This document shows positions 58,543 to 64,000 of a DNA stretch of 64,000 nucleotides, one piece after another (position 1 is the stretch's first letter; every line of letters begins with the position of its first letter). The position numbers and the translations under genes were made by a program. Below the pieces are notes generated by a model that worked only from the letters and a program-made list of their open reading frames with translations, made no database searches and was not told the DNA's origin. The stretch is from the NCBI GenBank assembly GCA_022842065.1, contig JALHQH010000046.1, positions 1 to 64,000 of the forward strand, in the 5' to 3' direction. The DNA comes from Caldilineaceae bacterium (lineage in GTDB: Bacteria; Chloroflexota; Anaerolineae; Caldilineales; Caldilineaceae).

Positions 58543-61233
58543 TTACGCCTCACTTGGCAATAGATAACTTTCTGCCTGCAGCCGATACAACCGGGCGTAA
58601 TTACCATTTACTTTCAGCAATTCCATATGGGTGCCGTATTCGGTGATCTGCCCCCCTTCCAACACGGCAATGCAATCGGCCATGCGTACCGTGCTAAAGC
58701 GGTGGGAGATTAGTATACTCGTACGCGCATCAGTTAATTCGGCAAAATGGCTATATACTTCATATTCGGCTTGCGCGTCCAAGGCGGCGGTTGGTTCATC
58801 CAGGATCAGTAGATCGGCATTGCGCGTAAACATCCGTGCCGTGGCGACCTTCTGCCATTGGCCGCCAGAGAGATCAAAACCTTCGCCTGCTTCGGCAAAC
58901 ATGCGGCTCACTTCCGTCTCATAGCCGCGTGGCAAGCGCATGACATCCTCATGAATATGGGCCCGTTGTGCCGCCGTTTGAATCTGGTCCAGATTGTTGA
59001 TCTGTGCTAGATTGCCCAAGCCGATATTCTCGCGAATGCTTAGATCATAACGCATAAAATCCTGAAAAATGGCACCAATCCGCTGTCGCAACTCATCCGG
59101 GTGAAATTCGCGGATGTCGATGCCATTCCATAAGATCTCGCCCTCTGTCGGATCATAAAGCCGGGTCAACAACTTGACCAGGGTGGTCTTCCCTGCGCCG
59201 TTGAGTCCCACCAGCGCCAGACAAGTGCCGGCTTGAATGGTCAGATTGACATTACGCAGCACCCACGGCTCCCCTTCATGGTAGCGAAAGGAAACGTGGC
59301 GCAATTCGAGCGTAGACGCAAGCGGCGGCACGGGTTGGGGCGCTGCCTTTACCGGCAATGCTGATGGCAGCGCGAGTAGATTTTGGAAATAGGAATGGAA
59401 GAGAACGCTTTCATTGAGAGCCGCTGTCCCAGAAATAACCCCATTTAACGCTTCTTGTACAGCGGCAACGGCGCTGACATAAAGGGTAATATCGCCCAAG
59501 GTAAGCCGCCCAGCAAAGGCTTCCATCACAATAAAGATAAAGGTCGCCGTGGCTACTCCGCTACTCAGCAGACTTAGCCCGGACTCCCAACGTAGTTCTC
59601 GGTGTTCGAGCGCACGCTCGGCCTTATGAACTTGTTTATAGAGGGCAATCAATTGATCAAGAAAGTGCTGTCCCAGCCCAAAGAGGCGTACTTCCTTCAC
59701 GGCCTGCACGTCGGCGAGCAAAAATTCATAATAAAACTTGCGTCGCTCAGCGGTGCTTATACTGAACGCCAAACTAAAGCGTTGTTGTCCCAAGTGGAGC
59801 TGTGTTAGTAGTTGGGGCAACGCCGCCAACAGGACCAAGCTTGCCAGTGTAGGATTAAAGGTAAAGAGCACGCCAATAAAACTGAGCAGTGTGACCAAGC
59901 TTTGGATTGATGGTGTTAAGATCTGTAAGGTTTGGCCGAAACTAGAATCTGCTCCTTGTTGCGCAAGCCGAATCGTGTCATAAATTTTAGGATTCTCAAA
60001 GTGCGCAATCCCAAGAAAACTGTTGATCTTTTGGTAGACGCTTGTTTCAACCAGTACTGTCAGCCGCCGCCCTAGCTCAGCATTTAGGTATTGATTGATG
60101 TTTGGCAAAATTGCTATAGCTGTCGTTACGGCTGCTTGTGCGGCCAATAACCAAATGAATGACCCAGTGCTTATCGCCACATCGCCGGCTAAGCGAATAG
60201 CTAGCCAGTCAAATAGCACTTTGATTATCCATGCGCTTGCTAGCGGAAGTAAGCCTTGGAGCACTGTAATTAAAATGCTCCCGATTGTGGCCGATGGATA
60301 TGCTTGCCAGACCAAACTCAGCATTTGAATAATTGATTTCACGGCGCGGATAATAAAAATTTGCGTTGGCTCATGCCCTCGGTTGCCAATGGGTGTACCT
60401 GGCTCTCCCTCCCTCCCATTTCCCCCGAACGGAAGGGTTAACCTTGCGTTCATAGCGTTTGGAAAATCTTGACTGTCCTGAAATTTTTTATTCGAATATT
60501 GTCCTAGCTCTGGTTGTGCTTCTGTGGACGGTTGAAATTTAACCATTGATTGAGCTGGATTGGGTTCTATCGCTCGTCGCCTCCCATTTGGCTCTAGGGG
60601 GGAGTGTAACCCAGGGGGCAACGCCTGTCGATCAACACGCTCATCTTCTGTTATGTCTAGCTGCCACGCATTAACTGAGCCCTCTTCTAGATCAGCAACA
60701 GCTAGCTCAGTAAGATCATTTGCTCGGCGTGGTAATTTGGCAATGATAATGCCATCAATCAAGCTTAAGGGGATCGGTCCCTGCAGCACAGAATCAACGC
60801 TGAGTGTACTATCACCTTTGATAAATCCATGATTTTGGGGAATATGCCAGGTTAAATTGCCATTCTCATCATAACGATTTTGCAACTCATCCGCAGCTCT
60901 CTGCCGTATGTTCTGGTCCAAGCTCGCTGGGGGAATGACTACTATGTCATGGGGGAGACCGATCAGACGCTTGATCATCAGATCAGTCGTTATGTGCGCA
61001 GACAAGTTTAGGTGGCTCGCTCTCTGATCTCGCACCGCGATCTGATGCTTAATGACGACGATCTGGTTCTTGCGTAACCACCGTGTCGGCCAGTGGCGCA
61101 CCGCTAGGAGCCGGTCGCCTGTTATAAAGGTGGGCTCCATGCTGCTACCATTTATAGTAATAATAGTTAGGAAACGACGGCAGAGAAAGATAGCAAGCAG
61201 TAGGCAGCCGCATAGCACAAGCGTAACAGCCAT
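58543..61233 (-). CDS. S26 signal-peptidase domain fused to an ABC peptide exporter
   Basis: 896 residues in one unbroken frame from ATG 61233 (GGAG upstream). N-terminal S26 domain: membrane helix 2-19, catalytic Ser31 in GSSMEPTF, general-base Lys88 in MIKRLIGLPHD, and the box KGDSTLSVDS at 139-148. A disordered linker (about 170-290) leads to a six-helix exporter domain (about 295-590) and an ABC domain: Walker A VGLNGAGKTTL, Q-loop FQDF, signature DLSGGQWQKV, Walker B LLILDEPTAALD, His of ISHRFST. In classical peptidase-containing exporters a C39 Cys peptidase takes the N-terminal place; here an S26 peptidase does. The nearby six-Cys precursor with AEA before its core is the natural substrate. 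Inference, but well supported by the layout. Confidence 0.92.
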   Translation of the reverse strand: MAVTLVLCGCLLLAIFLCRRFLTIITINGSSMEPTFITGDRLLAVRHWPTRWLRKNQIVVIKHQIAVRDQRASHLNLSAHITTDLMIKRLIGLPHDIVVIPPASLDQNIRQRAADELQNRYDENGNLTWHIPQNHGFIKGDSTLSVDSVLQGPIPLSLIDGIIIAKLPRRANDLTELAVADLEEGSVNAWQLDITEDERVDRQALPPGLHSPLEPNGRRRAIEPNPAQSMVKFQPSTEAQPELGQYSNKKFQDSQDFPNAMNARLTLPFGGNGREGEPGTPIGNRGHEPTQIFIIRAVKSIIQMLSLVWQAYPSATIGSILITVLQGLLPLASAWIIKVLFDWLAIRLAGDVAISTGSFIWLLAAQAAVTTAIAILPNINQYLNAELGRRLTVLVETSVYQKINSFLGIAHFENPKIYDTIRLAQQGADSSFGQTLQILTPSIQSLVTLLSFIGVLFTFNPTLASLVLLAALPQLLTQLHLGQQRFSLAFSISTAERRKFYYEFLLADVQAVKEVRLFGLGQHFLDQLIALYKQVHKAERALEHRELRWESGLSLLSSGVATATFIFIVMEAFAGRLTLGDITLYVSAVAAVQEALNGVISGTAALNESVLFHSYFQNLLALPSALPVKAAPQPVPPLASTLELRHVSFRYHEGEPWVLRNVNLTIQAGTCLALVGLNGAGKTTLVKLLTRLYDPTEGEILWNGIDIREFHPDELRQRIGAIFQDFMRYDLSIRENIGLGNLAQINNLDQIQTAAQRAHIHEDVMRLPRGYETEVSRMFAEAGEGFDLSGGQWQKVATARMFTRNADLLILDEPTAALDAQAEYEVYSHFAELTDARTSILISHRFSTVRMADCIAVLEGGQITEYGTHMELLKVNGNYARLYRLQAESYLLPSEA

Positions 61234-61375
61234 ATCACAATCTCCAATATAAGCAGGTCACCTTCCTAGTAGTTAGAAGCTTATTAGGAAGGTGTATGAA
61301 ACTTTCGCTATGTTCTATCGCAGATAACGAAATACATTCTTGTTGTCGGCTGCCCTGTTATACAACGGTAAGTGA

Positions 61376-61405
61376 ATCTCTATCCATGGGCCAGGTGCGT
61401 AACTC
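61376..61405. repeat. Left arm of a 30-bp inverted repeat flanking the precursor gene
   Basis: This 30-base sequence (inner core GGGCCAGGTGCGTAACTC) recurs inverted at 61931-61960 with 29 of 30 positions identical. The pair bounds a 585-base segment holding the six-Cys peptide gene and MITE-like element D. Confidence 0.8.
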
Positions 61406-61458
61406 TAGTTGCGATCGGTTGAAGTCCCTTGAAGCGGAAGACGGTCTTTCGGGTATCG

Positions 61459-61544
61459 CTAAAGTGCGGTTATTTTGAAAACAATAGCAGCAATTGCGTT
61501 TATCAGCGCAAAGAAATATCGTTTTCAAATAGAGCACACTTTAG
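61459..61544. mobile_element. 86-bp palindromic MITE-like element D
   Basis: 24-base imperfect inverted arms (61459-61482, 61521-61544), outer end CTAAAGTGCGGTTATTTTGA. Same length as element C at 45714-45799 and near-identical ends; central parts differ. TA steps at both borders suit IS630/Tc1-type mobilisation. It lies downstream of the precursor gene. The rest of the 61234-61643 gap shows no gene. Confidence 0.65.
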
Positions 61545-61643
61545 GTGTAGCGCCATTGTATCGTGCTAGATTGTGCCGTTAGGAAGAACGACACATGCGC
61601 GTTCCATGTAGTCAAAAATAATCGATTTCAATACAACCACCAT

Positions 61644-61895
61644 TTAGCAATAGCGCCACGTAACGCAACGTCGTTGGTAAATCTGGCGGTTGCCACGGTA
61701 ACAGTATCGGTAGATCATCCGCCACCATCGCCACCGGCGAAAGCAACAGTACGCCGACCAATACCAGACCGTGCAACTAGTTGCCTCTGCTGTCTCCTGT
61801 GGCAAGATGCGGTTAAGCAGTTGATCCGCGATATTGGCAAGCGCGCCAGACTGTTCCGCCAACTTATTGAACAGTTTGTCAGTGAAGTTGTGCAT
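61644..61895 (-). CDS. 83-residue precursor of a six-Cys, Arg/Trp/Tyr-rich peptide
   Basis: ATG at 61895 with AAGGAG 7 bases upstream, TAA at 61644-61646. The N-terminal ~38 residues form an amphipathic, leader-like helix (MHNFTDKLFNKLAEQSGAL, then NIADQLLNRIL) with no Sec signal, ending QETAEA. The remaining 45 residues contain six Cys (TSC, AYCC, YRYC, RRC, RYC), about eleven Arg and many Trp/Tyr, for example FRRWRWWRMIYRYC. This resembles a disulfide-rich cationic antimicrobial peptide. AEA fits an S26 site, and the fusion exporter gene follows; MauE- and thioredoxin-like genes precede it. No precursor family is recognised; processing site and activity are inferred. Confidence 0.78.
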   Translation of the reverse strand: MHNFTDKLFNKLAEQSGALANIADQLLNRILPQETAEATSCTVWYWSAYCCFRRWRWWRMIYRYCYRGNRQIYQRRCVTWRYC

Positions 61896-61930
61896 TATTT
61901 ATCTCCTTGAGCGTATCCAGATTCAGCGAT

Positions 61931-61960
61931 GAGTTACGCACCTGGCCCATGAATAGAGAT
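61931..61960. repeat. Right arm of the 30-bp inverted repeat
   Basis: Inverted copy of 61376-61405, one mismatch. It lies between the thioredoxin-like gene stop and the precursor ATG, so it is transcribed in the leader of the precursor. Confidence 0.8.
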
Positions 61961-61988
61961 ACAAATCGCGTTAGTACTATGGTTGATA

Positions 61989-62543
61989 CTATGCTGCCCA
62001 GGCTTGGGTTAACTGCTCCCATTCTGGGCCCAACATGCCAGTCGCTTCGACTTTGCTTTCTCGATTTAGCATACAGAAAAAGGGGGTCCCTGGTGCTTTG
62101 TAGTCATTCGCAAAGGGATTACTTTCAAAAGGGGCAATTAGTACGGGGAGTGCGATATTATATTTTTTTATAAAGGTCTCCGTTTCCGCCTTGTCACCCT
62201 CTGTGTTGACTAAGATCATTTCGACACCGGCTGCCTTCGCTTTGGGGGCCAAGCGGTTCAGAGTCGGTAACTCTTCCACACAGGGTGAACAACTTGGCGC
62301 GACAAAAATGAAGGAAACCGCCTGACGTGCATAATGCGCCAGCGAAACAATCTCCCCAGTCAAAGTTTCTGCGTGGAAGTCTGGGGCCGGTGTGCCAATT
62401 TCCAGCCCCTCTTGCATGGCTGGAAATTGGGCTATTTCTTTTGACATCCGGTTGAAACGTCGAATTAGGCCCACGGTTAATAGCAGGTTCAACAGTACGA
62501 AGATCCAAAGCAAAATCAAGCTGATCCACATGATCGACGACAT
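61989..62543 (-). CDS. Membrane-anchored thioredoxin-like protein (MauD/TlpA type)
   Basis: 184 residues from ATG 62543 with GGAGG 10 bases upstream; the upstream frame extension has no support. One N-terminal helix (MWISLILLWIFVLLNLLLTVGLI) anchors an extracytoplasmic redoxin domain starting GTPAPDFHAETLTG with the active site APSCSPCVEELP (CxxC) and the cis-Pro region GTPFF. MauD/TlpA-type proteins transfer disulfides or reduce them. It sits 16 bases after MauE-like, forming a redox pair, upstream of the Cys-rich precursor. Confidence 0.9.
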   Translation of the reverse strand: MSSIMWISLILLWIFVLLNLLLTVGLIRRFNRMSKEIAQFPAMQEGLEIGTPAPDFHAETLTGEIVSLAHYARQAVSFIFVAPSCSPCVEELPTLNRLAPKAKAAGVEMILVNTEGDKAETETFIKKYNIALPVLIAPFESNPFANDYKAPGTPFFCMLNRESKVEATGMLGPEWEQLTQAWAA

Positions 62544-62559
62544 CAAATTTATCCCTCCT

Positions 62560-63078
62560 TTAATTCGTTTCAAACAATTGATAGATCTCACCAAGTTGTG
62601 TCCAGATCAACACAAAGGCGATAGCCGCAAAGCCGATGATGACAAGCGTTAGTTGTGACAGTTGATTACTGGTGATCGCTTGTTGGTCAAGCCCTAGACC
62701 TGCTCCGGCGCAAACTAATAATCCGGCATTACGAACAAGATCTAGAGATGTAACCGGTGTTTGACTGCTGCCGAAGCAGTGGCAAGGGATCTGGAGCTTC
62801 CGTTGCAAAACTGTGATCAATACCAGCGAGAAAAGTAAGAGTAACGCAGCACTTAACCGAAACGCTGCTGTTGGCCATCGAAAGAGCAAGACGACAACCA
62901 GCAATTCACTTAAGCTGAAAACTACGGCACTAAAGGGAACTAAGAACGCTGGAAGTAGCCGATAATTGTGCATTGCGCCAATAAAGTTACGGAAGTCTAA
63001 TAATTTTGTGATGAACGCAACGGTAAAGGAAAACCCAATCACAACCTGACAAAAGGTGAATATATAGGCCGCAATCAC
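62560..63078 (-). CDS. MauE/DoxX-like redox membrane protein
   Basis: 172 residues from GTG 63078 (AGGAAG upstream). About four or five membrane helices, with the FCQVVIGFSFTVAFITKLLDF start and the family's CHCFG motif (LQIPCHCFGS, residues about 117-126). MauE proteins support disulfide formation in methylamine dehydrogenase, working with MauD. No methylamine dehydrogenase genes are here, so its partner is the thioredoxin-like protein just downstream; together they could oxidise the six-Cys peptide. Confidence 0.88.
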   Translation of the reverse strand: MIAAYIFTFCQVVIGFSFTVAFITKLLDFRNFIGAMHNYRLLPAFLVPFSAVVFSLSELLVVVLLFRWPTAAFRLSAALLLLFSLVLITVLQRKLQIPCHCFGSSQTPVTSLDLVRNAGLLVCAGAGLGLDQQAITSNQLSQLTLVIIGFAAIAFVLIWTQLGEIYQLFETN

Positions 63079-63081
63079 AGT

Positions 63082-63336
63082 CTATCTTCCTTTGGCAATG
63101 TTAAATTGATAACCGTTTGAACCCGTGTTGAATAATGGTCGGCAATTGTGGAGAAACTGTTTCATCAGCAGTGAAAGCTGGTATGCGACAAAACCAATGT
63201 GGTGCGTGCATGGTGTGAACGCTAGCGCTGCGCTGCTCAAACCAAGTGCTGATTGGACATTATTGTAGATCTGCTGGTAAGGATGCGTGTCGATAAGGTT
63301 GCCGCAGTCCTTAAGAAAAATTGAAAAAGCCAACAA
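63082..63336 (-). CDS. Possible 84-codon gene upstream of the MauE-like gene
   Basis: An open frame immediately before the MauE-like gene, ending 3 bases before its GTG. Its start is a TTG without a visible ribosome site. The product has three Cys and a weakly hydrophobic middle (SSAALAFTPCTHHIGFVAYQ); no family is recognised. It may be a real first gene of the operon, a decayed one or just leader sequence. Confidence 0.25.
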   Translation of the reverse strand: MLAFSIFLKDCGNLIDTHPYQQIYNNVQSALGLSSAALAFTPCTHHIGFVAYQLSLLMKQFLHNCRPLFNTGSNGYQFNIAKGR

Positions 63337-63367
63337 TTGCCATATGACAAGAAATGTGTGCTATAAT
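63337..63367 (+). promoter_or_regulatory. Extended -10 promoter for the HTH gene
   Basis: TGCTATAAT (63359-63367) is an extended -10 element; TTGCCA (63337-63342) lies 19 bases upstream as a weak -35. It points at the HTH gene starting at 63506. Confidence 0.5.
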
Positions 63368-63505
63368 GGTGAGTGCTTACCTCGTCTTCAGCCACAGTGG
63401 TGATATTGTCATGGCGTATCAACAAATACCATTTTTTATTAAATCATATTCTCTGTTGCGTTTGCTGCGCTGATAAGTTGCACTTACTTCAAGGAAATAT
63501 TGCAG

Positions 63506-64000
63506 ATGACTACGCACCCCGAATTTGCCAGACTGCTACGGCACCAGTTGACTGTCACTGATCGTAATGCCCGCTGGTTATCGCAGCAGCTTCAACTCCA
63601 CCCCAGCACTGTCGCACGCTGGCTAAACGATGAAACTAGACCAAATACACCGGAAACAGTCAGCGCAATCGCGCGTGTTCTGGCTATGCAACCTGCTGAA
63701 CAACAGCAACTGCTTGCCGCTGCAGGCTATGGTTATACTGACCCGGCGTTGCCACCTGTCTCGACTGTGCTACTCATTCCTGATCACCGCCAATCGAGTC
63801 TTGATCGTTATTTGAATCGGCTCCTTGGTAAGTGCAATCTACTGCCATGGGAGCTACTTAATCCCCATTATGGCTCTGCCGAAACCGCCGAAAAATTTGG
63901 CCTGATCGATCTCTACACGGCACTAGACGTTGTTGAATTGCGCAAAGTGTCAGAAGGGGGGGCATTGCTGCGTAACTGCCAAAGTGGGCAACGGCTGCCT
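63506..64000 (+). CDS. HTH protein resembling STAND/NACHT-type regulators (partial)
   Basis: ATG 63506 behind AAGGAA; 165 codons are open to the window edge. An N-terminal XRE-like helix-turn-helix (about 8-62: RNARWLSQQLQLHPSTVARW, then ETVSAIARVLAM) is followed by a Pro-containing linker and the segment YLNRLLGKCNLLPWELLNP ... LIDLYTALDVVE, which resembles the region just before the NTPase domain in large NACHT/STAND proteins of filamentous bacteria. The NTPase itself would lie beyond the window. If right, it is a signal-transducing or defence ATPase. It is divergent from the peptide operon. Confidence 0.7.
   Translation, partial: MTTHPEFARLLRHQLTVTDRNARWLSQQLQLHPSTVARWLNDETRPNTPETVSAIARVLAMQPAEQQQLLAAAGYGYTDPALPPVSTVLLIPDHRQSSLDRYLNRLLGKCNLLPWELLNPHYGSAETAEKFGLIDLYTALDVVELRKVSEGGALLRNCQSGQRLP

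Noticed and set aside
61563..61910. 115-codon plus-strand frame across the six-Cys precursor
   Set aside because: It is antisense to the precursor, lacks a ribosome site and has no domain; the minus-strand gene has AAGGAG at the right distance.
62560..63078. Methylamine dehydrogenase operon based on the MauE-like gene
   Set aside because: No large or small subunit genes or other mau genes are present; the Cys-rich precursor is a better partner.

Overview
The window looks like chromosomal DNA of a Chloroflexota bacterium (class not resolved). This is an inference from protein style: long Thr/Pro linkers, secreted proteins carrying a [VI]-[YM]-L-P-L-[IV] motif, Hanks-type kinases mixed with FHA, VWA and PP2C proteins, LVIVD-repeat proteins and a nine-PAS histidine kinase. 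No rRNA, tRNA or CRISPR array was seen. Almost all genes lie on the minus strand.

Region 1 (1-16 kb): the 3' end of an unknown gene; a sigma70-type promoter driving a 55-aa secreted peptide and an S41/PDZ protease separated by a perfect hairpin; a TPR-like membrane protein; an M20 dipeptidase / D-2-hydroxyacid dehydrogenase pair; an FmdB zinc ribbon; an LVIVD secreted protein; a nine-PAS histidine kinase; a HAD phosphatase / methyltransferase pair; and a plus-strand CNNM/CorC membrane protein. Region 2 (16-27 kb): a 2650-aa secreted protein with SdrD-like, beta-helix, Calx-beta and about 1000 residues of thrombospondin type-3 Ca-binding repeats; an MFS transporter; and two tandem, nearly identical 50-aa Cys/aromatic peptides with a leader-like N-terminus.

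Region 3 (27-40 kb): a patchy accessory region. It has a type II restriction-modification pair joined to an intact pdeM nuclease gene, several small palindromic MITE-like elements, two lipoproteins, an HtrA-like protease with C-terminal propeller-like repeats, a rearranged relic of a second pdeM next to the ligase-associated helicase, an orphan YefM antitoxin, a complete Phd/RelE-type toxin-antitoxin pair, an SDR enzyme and a gene remnant.

Region 4 (39.6-58.5 kb): a co-oriented phospho-signalling cluster. It contains two receptor Ser/Thr kinases and a receptor PP2C phosphatase, all three ending in a related extracytoplasmic domain; a double-FHA flavoprotein; an FHA/zinc-ribbon protein; a VWA-TM-FHA protein; a small membrane protein; and two secreted proteins sharing a jelly-roll-like module. 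A MacA-like adaptor and a MacB-like permease follow without an ATPase gene.

Region 5 (58.5-63.4 kb): the most striking locus. It encodes a MauE-like membrane protein, a membrane-anchored CxxC thioredoxin-like protein, an 83-aa precursor with a six-Cys, Arg/Trp/Tyr-rich C-terminus, and an 896-aa fusion of an S26 (signal-peptidase) domain to an ABC exporter. Together these look like an export, processing and oxidative-folding system for a disulfide-rich peptide, with the serine/lysine S26 domain standing where C39 cysteine peptidases stand in classical peptidase-containing transporters. A near-perfect 30-bp inverted repeat flanks the precursor gene. The window ends in the start of an HTH gene that resembles STAND/NACHT regulators.
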